Origin: CBDBBY01 sp965205055
GTDB lineage: Bacteria; Pseudomonadota; Alphaproteobacteria; Rhodobacterales; Rhodobacteraceae
Length of the DNA stretch: 64,000 bases
NCBI GenBank assembly: GCA_965205055.1
Contig: OZ242030.1
Span: 4,030,001-4,094,000 of the forward strand
Direction of reading: 5' to 3'
The notes under the pieces were generated by a model that saw only the letters and a list, made by a program, of their open reading frames with translations, made no database searches and had not been told where the DNA came from. This document shows positions 25,970 to 34,977 of this stretch, one piece after another. The position numbers and the translations under genes are program-made. Every line of letters starts with the position of its first letter. Positions within the stretch are counted from its first letter, which is position 1.

Positions 25970-27589
25970 ATGGACGAATACGATTTCATCATAGTCGGCG
26001 TGGGGTCCGCGGGCTCGGTATTGGCGAATCGACTGAGCGAATGCGGACGATATCAAGTCTTGGCGCTTGAGGCGGGAGGTCCGGACCGCTCGCTTTGGGT
26101 GCAGATGCCCATCGGCTACGGACGGTGCTATTTCGATGAAAGCGTGAACTGGAAATATTTCACGGAGCCGGAGCCGAAGCTCGACGGACGGCGGATCTAT
26201 TGGCCGCGCGGAAAAGTCTTGGGCGGCTCCAGTTCCATCAATGGCATGGTGTACGCGCGCGGCCGCGCCCGCGACTTCGACGACTGGTCGTATGCCGGCG
26301 CGGTCGGTTGGGCTTGGAAAGACGTCGAGCCCGTCTTCAAGCGGATCGAGTGCTGGGCGAGAGGGGAAAACGGACGGCGCGGCGATTCGGGGCCGCTCCC
26401 GGTCGAAGGCGTTTCGGACCGCGCCCACAAACTTTGCCGAGCGTATTTCAGGGCCGCGGCGCAACTGGGATACGAAAGACTCGAGGATTACAACGCCGAG
26501 CAGTCTCTCGGCGTTTTCGACTATCAGCTTACGACCGCCCGAGGGCGCAGGGCCTCGGCGTCGCGAAGCTATGTCTGGCCCGCGATAAGGCGATCCAATT
26601 TGCGAATCATGCTTCAAGCGCACGCGGTCCGGATAGATTTCGAAGGCAGAAGAGCCGCAGGCGTCTCCTATTCCAGAGGAAATGAAATTTTAGCAGCCCG
26701 CGCTCGGCGGGAGGTCTTGCTTTGCGGCGGAGCGGTGAATTCCCCGCAGCTGCTGCAGCTTTCGGGGATCGGCCCCTGCGGGTTGCTGCGCAAATTCGGC
26801 ATAGAGCCGCTGGTCGAATCGCCGAATGTGGGCAGCAATCTGCAAGATCATCTTGGGGTCGATTTTCATTATCGCACAAGAATACCGTCATTGAACCAAT
26901 CTTTGCGGCCTTGGTTCGGCCGCGCCATTGCCGGGCTGCATTATGCTGTTTCGCGTCGGGGTCCGCTTTCGCTGAGCCTGAATCAGGCCGGCGGATTCGT
27001 CCGGTCGGGAGGAGAGGGCGGGGAACCGAATCTGCAACTGTATTTCTCGCCGGTCAGCTACACGCGCTCCACAGGCCTGCACCGCAAAATGATGTCGCCT
27101 GACCCGTTTCCCGGAATGCTTGTCGGATTCAGCAACTGCAGGCCGACAAGCACGGGGAGCGTAGAAATTGCTTCGGCGAATCCCTTTGAGCATCCGTTGA
27201 TACGTCCGAACTATCTTGCGACAGAGAAAGATGCCGAGGACATGCTCGCCGGGATGCGCTTGATGCGCCGGTTCAGCGCGACGCCGGCTTTCCGTGAGAT
27301 CGTGGAACAGGAGATTTCCCCCGGCGAGGACGCGGCATCCGATGATGAATTGCTGCGATTCGCGCGGAGGGCGGCGTGGACGGTCTACCACCCATGCTGC
27401 ACCTGCAGAATTGGCGGCGATGTTTCGAATTCGGTCGTCGATGCTAGCCTCAGGGTGCATGGCGCGGAAGGGCTGCGCGTCGCCGATGCTTCCGTATTTC
27501 CGAACATCACGTCCGGCAATACGAACGCTCCCGCGATCATGGTCGGCGAAAAGGCGGCGGAACTCATATTGGAAGGTGCACGTTCATGA
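25970..27589 (+). CDS. GMC-family flavin oxidoreductase
   Basis: 539 residues of the glucose-methanol-choline family, which oxidises alcohols to aldehydes with FAD. The N-terminal dinucleotide motif is FIIVGVGSAGSVLANRLSE; GMC signature 1 is WPRGKVLGGSSSINGMVYARG; the C-terminal active-site region is VYHPCCTCRIGGD with the catalytic His, and NITSGNTNAPAIMVGEKAAELI. No signal peptide is visible. ATG 25970 is preferred (GGGAGCC just before); ATG 25931 is possible. It is translationally coupled to the next gene. The substrate is unknown; choline or isethionate-like hydroxyethyl compounds fit the family. Confidence 0.85.
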   Translation: MDEYDFIIVGVGSAGSVLANRLSECGRYQVLALEAGGPDRSLWVQMPIGYGRCYFDESVNWKYFTEPEPKLDGRRIYWPRGKVLGGSSSINGMVYARGRARDFDDWSYAGAVGWAWKDVEPVFKRIECWARGENGRRGDSGPLPVEGVSDRAHKLCRAYFRAAAQLGYERLEDYNAEQSLGVFDYQLTTARGRRASASRSYVWPAIRRSNLRIMLQAHAVRIDFEGRRAAGVSYSRGNEILAARARREVLLCGGAVNSPQLLQLSGIGPCGLLRKFGIEPLVESPNVGSNLQDHLGVDFHYRTRIPSLNQSLRPWFGRAIAGLHYAVSRRGPLSLSLNQAGGFVRSGGEGGEPNLQLYFSPVSYTRSTGLHRKMMSPDPFPGMLVGFSNCRPTSTGSVEIASANPFEHPLIRPNYLATEKDAEDMLAGMRLMRRFSATPAFREIVEQEISPGEDAASDDELLRFARRAAWTVYHPCCTCRIGGDVSNSVVDASLRVHGAEGLRVADASVFPNITSGNTNAPAIMVGEKAAELILEGARS

Positions 27590-28689
27590 AGATCAAGAGA
27601 ATAGAGACGTTTTCGAACCAGTTCGTCTCGTTCGTTCGCGTGACCGAGGAAGACGGAGCCCAGGGCTGGGGCCAAATATCCACCTACAATTCGGACATCG
27701 CCGCGCGCGTGCTTCATCGGCAGGTCGCGCCTTGGACGCTGGGCGCGTCGACCGACGATCCGGACGATTTGTTCGACATCGTGACGGAGCGGGAGCACAA
27801 GTTTCCCGGATCCTATCTTCGCCGCGCGATCGGCGGTTTGGATACCGCGCTGTGGGACATCCGCGGCAAAAGAGCCGGAAAGCCGGTCGTCGAACTTCTC
27901 GGCGGCAAGCCGGGACCGCTCAGAGCGTACGCGTCTTCGATGAAGCGCGACATCTCCCCGGTTGCGGAGGCGGAGCGTCTCAAAAGGCTGCGCGACGAGC
28001 ATGGCTTCGGCGCCTTCAAGATTCGCGTCGGTGCCGAGGTGGGTCGCAACAAGGACGAGTGGCCCGGCCGGACTGAGGAAATAATTCCGACGATCCGCAA
28101 AGCCCTCGGACCGGACGTCGACCTGCTGGCCGACGCGAATTCATGCTTCGAGCCGGATCGGGCTATCGAAGTCGGCCGCATCCTTGAAGATTGGGGATAT
28201 TGCCATTACGAGGAGCCGTGTCCCTATTGGGAGCTTGAGCAGACGAAACAGGTTGCGGATGCGCTCGCGATCGACGTTACGGGAGGCGAGCAGGACTGCG
28301 ATCTTGCTGTGTGGCGGCGGATGATGCGGATGCGCGCAGTCGACGTTGCGCAACCTGACATACTCTATCTGGGCGGCATCTGCAGAACTCTGAGAGTCGT
28401 TCGGATGGCGGCGCAAGCGGCAATGCCCGTGACGCCGCATTGCGCGAACTTGTCCTTGGTAACTTTGTTCACCATGCATTTGCTGAAATCCATTTCCAAC
28501 GGCGGCAAGTATTTGGAGTATTCCATAGAGAGCGAGGACTACTATCCATGGCAGGCCAACCTGTTCGAAACATCGCCGTATTGCGTCGAAGGCGGATGCG
28601 TCCCTGTAGGCAGGGAGCCGGGTTGGGGAGTCGAGATCAATCGCGAATGGCTAGCCAAATCGCAATACGCCTGCAGCGAAATCGCCTAG
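27586..28689 (+). CDS. Enolase-superfamily (mandelate racemase/muconate lactonizing-like) enzyme
   Basis: 367 residues. The TIM-barrel metal ligands are readable as LLADANSCF (Asp), HYEEPCPYWE (Glu) and VTGGEQDCDL (Glu). A KxR base motif lies in GAFKIRVGAEV, and the C-terminal PHCAN could carry a general acid/base. These enzymes abstract a proton alpha to a carboxylate (acid-sugar dehydratases, racemases). The ATG overlaps the GMC gene stop (ATGA), so the two likely act on one substrate. Confidence 0.82.
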   Translation: MKIKRIETFSNQFVSFVRVTEEDGAQGWGQISTYNSDIAARVLHRQVAPWTLGASTDDPDDLFDIVTEREHKFPGSYLRRAIGGLDTALWDIRGKRAGKPVVELLGGKPGPLRAYASSMKRDISPVAEAERLKRLRDEHGFGAFKIRVGAEVGRNKDEWPGRTEEIIPTIRKALGPDVDLLADANSCFEPDRAIEVGRILEDWGYCHYEEPCPYWELEQTKQVADALAIDVTGGEQDCDLAVWRRMMRMRAVDVAQPDILYLGGICRTLRVVRMAAQAAMPVTPHCANLSLVTLFTMHLLKSISNGGKYLEYSIESEDYYPWQANLFETSPYCVEGGCVPVGREPGWGVEINREWLAKSQYACSEIA

Positions 28690-29002
28690 CAATTCGGCCA
28701 TCTCGCTACGGCGCGGGAGCTGGCGGCCGGGAACGGCTGTCATCGCAGCATCCGACCCGACCTGCGTTTGCCGGAGAGCAAAGAGCCGAACACAAGAGCC
28801 CGAAGTTTCCTTGAGCGGCAAATCAAGCGCTCTAAGACGCGCAGAGGGCGGCATCCTTCCGGTGATTCGAACCCGGGTCGGAATCGCCCTGACTTGCTTC
28901 ACTTCAAGAAAAGACTCGGAAGCTTGAAGAATCCCGAGATGAACTATACCATATTCCAAGACCTTGTGTTACACGAACTTACGACAATGAAGGAAGTTTG
29001 GC
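28690..29002. other. Gap at left edge of AT-rich island
   Basis: No gene seen. A short tRNA T-arm look-alike (GATTCGAACCCGGG near 28864) lies here. From about 28930 the base composition turns AT-rich. Confidence 0.4.
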
Positions 29003-29200
29003 ATGTTCAAGAAGAACAAGATTGATGATCCCCCACCTTACGTAAAATTTACGAAATATGGATTTCCGTATGTCGATGTTGATATACTCTTCAATAGCGA
29101 GGAAGGTAAAAAGTTAAATGAGCGAATGGACATAATTAGAGATCTTTCAATTAATAAGTCAGGATCGACTAGCAAAAAAACGAAAAATAAATCCTCATAA
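29003..29200 (+). CDS. Small hypothetical protein in AT-rich island
   Basis: 65 residues, lysine-rich with a very basic, Ser/Lys-rich tail (about residues 51-65), no membrane segment. AAGGAAG lies 8 bases before the ATG. Codon use (many AAA, AAT, ATA codons) differs sharply from the surrounding GC-rich genes. It precedes the membrane protein gene by 55 bp and probably shares its transcript. I recognise no family. Confidence 0.6.
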   Translation: MFKKNKIDDPPPYVKFTKYGFPYVDVDILFNSEEGKKLNERMDIIRDLSINKSGSTSKKTKNKSS

Positions 29201-29255
29201 ACCGATCTTTTGATGAGTAGCATCATGTTGTACGCACAAAGAAAAGAGAATTAGC

Positions 29256-29981
29256 GTGACAAATTTAGTTCTGATGATAATGCCTCTAGTTGGCGGGTAT
29301 TGGTTTTTGTCGAACTACAATAGAACAAAATACATGGCTTATAGCTATACGGGGTATCGCCTATTCTTAGGATCTGCGTTTTTTGGAATCATTTTCTTGA
29401 TTTGTGCAAAATTCATAATATCAGCCCTACTATTGATCAACTTGATCGATTTCATATCTGAATGGTTTATTCCAACTGGTTTTAATTTCGAAAGTGCGCT
29501 GGCGATGATCATCGGCATAGGATCTCCATATCTGTTGAATTTCAATATTTACAAGGAGAAACGGGTAAATTACAATCAGAAATGGGCGAAACGTGCCGCG
29601 GAGAATCGAGGTCATTTTTTGCAAATCCGGATTTTTGAAGCAAATTCCAAAGGTCAACTTATAGAATTGGCGATGCAAAACGGGGAGGTATACATAGGTT
29701 ATGTCAGAATATTGGGGCGTTTGGATAACGAGTATATTAGTTTAAATCCATGCTTTAGCGGGTATCGCGATGAAAAAACGAAGGATTTAATCATTACGCG
29801 TGATTATTTAAAGGTTGTATTTGGAAGTGAAGAGAAGAAAGGGAATTTGGAAAGTCGGATCAACCATTCAAATTTAAGCGTTACATTGAAAATGAGCGAT
29901 GTATCCACAGCGCAATTATTTTATCCGGAGGTTTACGCTGAATTTGAACGGCTGCGCAAAAGATCGAACGCGCAACGTTGA
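29256..29981 (+). CDS. Hypothetical membrane protein in AT-rich island
   Basis: 241 residues from a GTG start. Hydrophobic segments at about 4-18, 34-66 (long enough for two passes or one plus a re-entrant loop) and 77-96 are followed by a soluble C-terminal domain (about 100-241). That domain contains the beta-strand pattern IELAMQNGEVYIGYVRIL and YISLNPCFSGYRDEKTKDLII, suggestive of an SH3/LSm-like barrel. No catalytic motif is visible. Base composition marks it as recently transferred. Function unknown; a membrane effector is one possibility. Confidence 0.65.
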   Translation: MTNLVLMIMPLVGGYWFLSNYNRTKYMAYSYTGYRLFLGSAFFGIIFLICAKFIISALLLINLIDFISEWFIPTGFNFESALAMIIGIGSPYLLNFNIYKEKRVNYNQKWAKRAAENRGHFLQIRIFEANSKGQLIELAMQNGEVYIGYVRILGRLDNEYISLNPCFSGYRDEKTKDLIITRDYLKVVFGSEEKKGNLESRINHSNLSVTLKMSDVSTAQLFYPEVYAEFERLRKRSNAQR

Positions 29982-30309
29982 TATTGCAGGAGATTGGCCC
30001 GCGCCATTTGAACTGCTTCGAGTCTTCCGGTATGCAGAACGCTGAACAAATCGGAAACTTGAAGGAAGGGCGCGCGGCCTGACGTCAAGCGTTTTCCGGT
30101 TTGGGGGCCCTCCTTCGATCCTTGTTTTGGGGTCTGAGATCTGTCCAGTTACGATCATTTTGCGGATGACATTGAGGAACCGTTCGGCGATGCGCCTCGC
30201 GGCGCGGGCGTGCTTGTAGCTGCGACTGCACCGAGAATCGCATGGATCGGGTCGGGGTCTACAGAATATCCGATCTTCATTTCCTAAGCGCCGCGAATTC
30301 GGTCGAAAA
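29982..30309. other. Gap right of AT-rich island
   Basis: GC-rich again. A minus-strand reading near 30165-30250 (ARAARRIAERFLNVIRK) has a transposase-like feel but cannot be assigned. No gene is supported. Confidence 0.4.
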
Positions 30310-31815
30310 TCACTCGGGTTGCTCGAGGAGCCATTCGCCGGCAGTCAGCAGTTCAACGCCGGCAGGAATTTCAGCGGGTTCGATCCCGCGTGTGAGAACC
30401 AAAATCAGTCTGCGCACGCTTGGACCCATGCCCTTGGTTTCGGAAAGGGACTTGAGTTTCTTTTCCGCGACTTTCAAGTCCGAAAGGTCGGAGCACACTT
30501 GAACAAGCTCCTTGCCGCCGTCCGGTCCCAGCGCAACGAAGTCGATTTCGGAGTCCTTGCCGAAACGCATGTAGGTGATTTCGTATCCGCGGCGCTTCAA
30601 TTCCAAAAATACAGATGTTTCCAACATTTTGTCGATTTTCAAGGAACCCGTAGGGTCGAAAATCGAGATGAAGCCCGTATCCGCGGGGTAGAGCTTGCGC
30701 GCATGCGTGGAACTTTCTTGATCATCGTCCAATTGCACACCTACGGCGCGAAACAGCAGGCTGTCTTCGAGATGCTTCAAGTATTGGCGCGCCGTATCCA
30801 TCGAAAGGCTTATTCCGCGGGTCTCGAGCGCGGCGCAGAACTTCAGAAGGCTGTATCTCTTGCCTGCATTGGCGATGATGTCGTGCGCCAGCATTCGTAT
30901 GGCCGTGATGTTCCGTGCGCCGCGACGCTCGACCGTATCGCGCAGGATCGTCAGATCAAGGTGATCGCCGAGTATTTTTCGCCTTTCGGCAACGCCCTTT
31001 CCTTGCAGCTCCGGCAAGCCGCCCACGCTGAGCCAATCGAGAAGCCTGAGCTTGAGGTTAGAAAGCTCTTGGCCGGTCAAGAGCGCTATGGCGTTGGGTC
31101 CATGAGGCGCGGTCAAGCCTTGATGGCGAAGCGCTTCTTCGAAACTGAACGGATGCAAGTGAATTTGCGACAAGCGATTGAACATTCCGGGCGCAAGACC
31201 GCTCGGATCCAACGCGCTCGAGTCTCCGGTCAAGAACGCATCCGCGCGCTCAAAAGCGACAAGGCGCGTCACGAAACTATCCCAGCCGGATGCCGCATGG
31301 ATGTCGTCGAAGTACCAAGTGACCGGCGGGCCATCGGAATGCGGCTGAGACAGGTGCCTTCGGTTGTACTCGAAAATGACTGAGCGGAGATCGGATGCAG
31401 CGAGATTCGAGAATCGAATGTCGTTGAATGAAACGAGCGGCAATCGCTCCAATGGAATGCCTTGTTCGATCCTCTCCTGTCGAAGCTGCTTAAGGAATGT
31501 CGATTTTCCGCACCGCCGGGCGCCGATTATCGCCGAGACTCTGCCTTTTTGATGCGTCGGTTCAAATATGCGGCGAGTCGTCCATTGGGTTGCGGGAGGT
31601 CCTCGGGACTCGGCAAGCTGTTCCTTGAACGCATTTCGCGCGATGGGAATTCTAGGGTCGACCGGTTCCGGCTGACGCCTTTTCAGTCGGGAAAGTCGAT
31701 ATCGCCTCCGCTTCGTCAAATTGGCTGCTCCTTGAAACGTTGCGTGCGTGAAACGCGATGTTGTTTCAGTTTTGCCATAATGATTCTGTGCGCCCGTCTC
31801 GAAATTTGGCCCCAT
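30310..31815 (-). CDS. AAA-type ATP-binding protein of the AAA_14/DUF4143 type
   Basis: The Walker A is IIGARRCGKSTFLKQLR and the Walker B-like strand is VTWYFDDIHAASGWDSFVTRL. LTGDSSALD follows as the sensor region, and the C-terminal half (DIIANAGKRYSLLKFC...) continues through a winged helix to a nuclease-like fold ('VFLELKRRGYEITYMRF', 'EIDFVAL') typical of the DUF4143 group. The role of these proteins is poorly known. The start is uncertain: ATG 31815 gives 501 residues, more than usual, and a later non-ATG start is likely. A second, unrelated-in-detail member lies at 54407. Confidence 0.75.
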   Translation of the reverse strand: MGPNFETGAQNHYGKTETTSRFTHATFQGAANLTKRRRYRLSRLKRRQPEPVDPRIPIARNAFKEQLAESRGPPATQWTTRRIFEPTHQKGRVSAIIGARRCGKSTFLKQLRQERIEQGIPLERLPLVSFNDIRFSNLAASDLRSVIFEYNRRHLSQPHSDGPPVTWYFDDIHAASGWDSFVTRLVAFERADAFLTGDSSALDPSGLAPGMFNRLSQIHLHPFSFEEALRHQGLTAPHGPNAIALLTGQELSNLKLRLLDWLSVGGLPELQGKGVAERRKILGDHLDLTILRDTVERRGARNITAIRMLAHDIIANAGKRYSLLKFCAALETRGISLSMDTARQYLKHLEDSLLFRAVGVQLDDDQESSTHARKLYPADTGFISIFDPTGSLKIDKMLETSVFLELKRRGYEITYMRFGKDSEIDFVALGPDGGKELVQVCSDLSDLKVAEKKLKSLSETKGMGPSVRRLILVLTRGIEPAEIPAGVELLTAGEWLLEQPE

Positions 31816-32193
31816 GCGGCGCAGACTGTCATTCCGGCGACTCGTCCGACTGGTGAAACTCTGAGTTTGGCCTTTGCTTTTCAAAGTAAGGCCGGGTTGA
31901 CCCGAACTGCAAGCATTTTCGGCTTTTTCCAATGATGCAGCAGAATTCAGGCCGGATCGCGCGAGCAGGCCGGGTGACTCGCGCGAAACCGCGTTCTTGC
32001 GAAAACTGGGTGGTTTGCAAGGCATGATCATCGAGCGCGAGATCCCGCAGGCTGCCCTGCAAATCCGAACCCGTCTTTGATACGGCATGATTCCGCGCAT
32101 TTGCGTTGCGCCGATGGGCGCGCTTGGCTTCTTGGCGTCTGCATTCGACGTTGTCTGCGGCGTAGCCGCAGATGCGCAGGCGGCGGATCTACT

Positions 32194-33201
32194 TCAATCC
32201 AATTCGACGGTTACCGGCATGCCGGTTTGATGGGATTGGCGGGCCGCTTCCGCCAGTTGCTGCGCGCGCCGCCCGCATTTGAAATCCGGCTGCATTGGCC
32301 CACCTTCGGTCACAGCCTTGATGAATGCATCGAGCTCCGCCGCATAGCTCGGAAGGTAGCGCTCAAGAAAATCGTGCTTCAGCAAAGATTTCCTGCAGGT
32401 GCCTTCCGACGTCCATAGTTCCGCCTCGGTGTTGCGGACATTGCCTGAAGATGCCAAACCCTGCGAACCGAACGCCTCGACCCGCTGGTCGTAGCCGTAC
32501 GCGGACCTCCGGTTGCAGTCGATCTTGCAGAACACGCCGCTTTCGAAGCGAATCAAAGCCTGCGCCGTGTCCGTATCGCCTGCGCGTCCGATTTCAGGAT
32601 CGATCAGATTGCTGCCCATCGCGAACACCTCGGCCTTGCCGATTTCGCCGGACATCCAAAGAGCAAGGTCGAAATCGTGGATCATTTGGTCGAGGAACTG
32701 TCCGCCCGACACAGCCAGATACTCCGTCGGCGGCGGTGCGGGGTCTCTGCTGACGATCGTGATCACTTCGGTCTTCCCGATCGCGCCGGAATCAATTGCC
32801 TTTTTGACTTCGGAATGGGTCGGGTCGAACCGGCGCTGAAAACCGATCATGATCGGGACGTCATGCGCCTGCAATGCAGTTTCGCACTCGGCGACTTTAG
32901 CCAGATCAAGGTCAATGGGCTTCTCGCAAAGGATCGCCTTTCCTGCCTTCGCGGAGACAGTGACGAGTTCTGTGTGAGTTTCGGTCGACGAGGCGATTAT
33001 GACCGCGTCGACTCGAGAATCGGACAGCGCTTCATCGGTCGAGGTGCCGGCGACCGCTCCATGCGGTTCGGCCTGCGCTCGCGCCCGCTTGAAGTCGGGG
33101 TCGACGACTCGGATCAATTCGGCGGATTCGTGAGCAGCGACATTCGCGATATGCCGTTCGCCGATCCTGCCTGCGCCGAAAACGCAAAATCCAAGCTTCA
33201 T
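32194..33201 (-). CDS. iolG: Inositol 2-dehydrogenase-like Gfo/Idh/MocA oxidoreductase
   Basis: 335 residues. The NAD(P)-binding GAGRIGERHIANV at the N-terminus, the EKPIDLD box (Lys of the catalytic motif) and GGQFLDQMIHDFDLALW (catalytic Asp/His) are characteristic of myo-inositol 2-dehydrogenases. It would oxidise myo-inositol to 2-keto-myo-inositol, the substrate of the adjacent iolE product. It sits last in a four-gene minus-strand block with iolD and iolE. Confidence 0.85.
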   Translation of the reverse strand: MKLGFCVFGAGRIGERHIANVAAHESAELIRVVDPDFKRARAQAEPHGAVAGTSTDEALSDSRVDAVIIASSTETHTELVTVSAKAGKAILCEKPIDLDLAKVAECETALQAHDVPIMIGFQRRFDPTHSEVKKAIDSGAIGKTEVITIVSRDPAPPPTEYLAVSGGQFLDQMIHDFDLALWMSGEIGKAEVFAMGSNLIDPEIGRAGDTDTAQALIRFESGVFCKIDCNRRSAYGYDQRVEAFGSQGLASSGNVRNTEAELWTSEGTCRKSLLKHDFLERYLPSYAAELDAFIKAVTEGGPMQPDFKCGRRAQQLAEAARQSHQTGMPVTVELD

Positions 33202-33251
33202 CCGGTGCGAATTCCTTCAGTTTCTTTTCCGGAGCGTTCAGGGCTGCGCGG

Positions 33252-34070
33252 TCACGCCTCAAGACGATTTGACGGGCCGGGCGGAGGACCGTCGAATGCG
33301 CCCCAAACGGACTGGTCGTAGTTGACGACGGATCCGGTCATCGGTCTTGAATCATCCGATGCCAAGAATGCGGCCGCCTTGGCGACGTCTTCCGGATCCA
33401 GAAGTCGACCGGTCGGCAGATGCGGCGCCGCTTCGTTCTGCCACCCGTCTTGCGCGCCATGATACTTGCGCTGGATTACGTCTTCGCCGTCGGACGCCAT
33501 CCATCCGATGTTGAGTTGATTCACTCGGATGCCGTTCCGCAAGAGCGCAAATCCGGAGTTTCTGGTCAGAGTGGCCAGGGCGCCTTTCGACGAGCAATAT
33601 GCGGCGATGAAAGGTTGTCCGGAAAACGCGGACATCGAACCGATATTGATGATCGATCCCTTGGCTCCCTCGCGAATCATCAGCTTGGCCGCATCCTGCA
33701 TGAGGAAGAACGGCGCGCGCACGTTGACCGCGAAAATCGTGTCGAAAAGCTCTTCGGAGGTATTCAGCAGATTGCCCCGGTCCGTGATTGCGGCCGCGTT
33801 GACCAGTACGTCCAGGCGCCCGAATTCCTTGTCCGAGGCCGCGATGACCGCTTGGCAATCCGCCACGCTGTTCAGATCGGCTGTCGCGAAGCGAACCGGC
33901 GTGCCGGTTTCCTCCCGAATTGACTTGGCGACCGCTTCGCCCTTGTCGACGCTTCGTCCGCATGTCACGATTCCCTTCGCTCCCGACTTGGCGAACAATC
34001 GCGCTACCGCCGCTCCCAAACCTTGGGTGCCGCCCGTGATGACGGCGACCTTCCCGTCCAATTTGCTCAA
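33252..34070 (-). CDS. Short-chain dehydrogenase/reductase in inositol cluster
   Basis: 272 residues. It has VAVITGGTQGLGAAVARLF for NAD(P), NAAAITDRG (Asn motif), a serine strand SIINIGSMSAF and the catalytic YCSSKG (Tyr-x3-Lys). Its ATG follows the iolE stop with one base between the genes, so it belongs to the operon. It may oxidise or reduce an inositol isomer or inosose; the substrate is not determined. Confidence 0.82.
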   Translation of the reverse strand: MSKLDGKVAVITGGTQGLGAAVARLFAKSGAKGIVTCGRSVDKGEAVAKSIREETGTPVRFATADLNSVADCQAVIAASDKEFGRLDVLVNAAAITDRGNLLNTSEELFDTIFAVNVRAPFFLMQDAAKLMIREGAKGSIINIGSMSAFSGQPFIAAYCSSKGALATLTRNSGFALLRNGIRVNQLNIGWMASDGEDVIQRKYHGAQDGWQNEAAPHLPTGRLLDPEDVAKAAAFLASDDSRPMTGSVVNYDQSVWGAFDGPPPGPSNRLEA

Positions 34071-34071
34071 T

Positions 34072-34974
34072 TCAGTTCTCCATTATCTCATACCCGGCCG
34101 CACCCAGCGCCGCCGTCAAGGATCGATGTCCGATGCGGGCGTACTCAAGGGGCGGCGCCTTGGCCGGATCTTGCTCCGCTTCGACCACGAACCAGCCTTC
34201 GTACCCTTCTTCCGCCAACGTCCTTGCTATTTCGCGATAATCAAGCGAACCATCGCCGGGCACCGTGAACGCACCCCTGAGCACCGCATCAAGGAAACTG
34301 TCGGCGTTCCTGTCCAGCTCATCGATGATTTTTCTCCGAATGTCCTTTGCATGAACATGCGTAATCCGTTCGGCATGCTTCCTGATGACGCCAATGACGT
34401 CGCCGCCCGCGAAGGCCATGTGGCCTGCGTCGAACAGCAGCGGAACCGCCTCTCCGGTGTGTTTCATCAAGAGATCCAGATCGCGTTCCGTCTCGACCGC
34501 AGTCGCCATGTGGTGATGGAAGCTGATCGGCATCCCTCGATCGGAGCACCATTCCGCGAATGCCGTAAGCCGTTTGCCGTAGTCTCGGAACTGGCTCTCG
34601 TCCAAGATGCGGCGCTTGTTCAACGGCACGTTCCTTTTGTTCTGCACGGTTCCGGCGGTTTCACCGTAAACCAAGCATGGCGCGCGCAAATCCCGGAACA
34701 AGGTCAATTGCGGGAGCACCTTGTCTTTTTCGGCCTCGAGTTCGTTGTCCAGAATCGTGCCGGAATACCAGCCGCCGCAGAGCGCCAAAGAATGCCGCTC
34801 CAGAATCGGACCGAGTTCGGAAGCCTTGGGCGGAAACTTGCCGCCGGTTTCAATTCCTGCAAATCCTGCTTTGCGCGCCTCCGCAAGACAGGTCTCGAGC
34901 GGCGTGTCCCCGCCGAGTTCCGGCAGGTCGTCGTTGCTCCAGGCAATGGGCGCGATGCCAAGACGCGCTTGCAT
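34072..34974 (-). CDS. iolE: Inosose dehydratase
   Basis: 300 residues of the xylose-isomerase-like TIM barrel. Early GIAPIAWSNDDLPELGG is the family N-terminus. Metal ligands are suggested by GGWYSGTI, SFHHHMATAVET, LFDAGHMAFAGGD and VHAKDIRRK. It dehydrates 2-keto-myo-inositol to the diketone cleaved by IolD. It lies immediately downstream of iolD. Confidence 0.88.
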   Translation of the reverse strand: MQARLGIAPIAWSNDDLPELGGDTPLETCLAEARKAGFAGIETGGKFPPKASELGPILERHSLALCGGWYSGTILDNELEAEKDKVLPQLTLFRDLRAPCLVYGETAGTVQNKRNVPLNKRRILDESQFRDYGKRLTAFAEWCSDRGMPISFHHHMATAVETERDLDLLMKHTGEAVPLLFDAGHMAFAGGDVIGVIRKHAERITHVHAKDIRRKIIDELDRNADSFLDAVLRGAFTVPGDGSLDYREIARTLAEEGYEGWFVVEAEQDPAKAPPLEYARIGHRSLTAALGAAGYEIMEN

Positions 34975-34977
34975 GCG

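Noticed and set aside
28851..28890. tRNA T-arm-like sequence GATTCGAACCCGGG
   Set aside because: The stem positions do not pair properly and no anticodon or acceptor arm can be built around it; at most a relic.
30165..30250. Transposase relic on the minus strand
   Set aside because: The short basic helix (ARAARRIAERFLNVIRK) alone does not identify a family.
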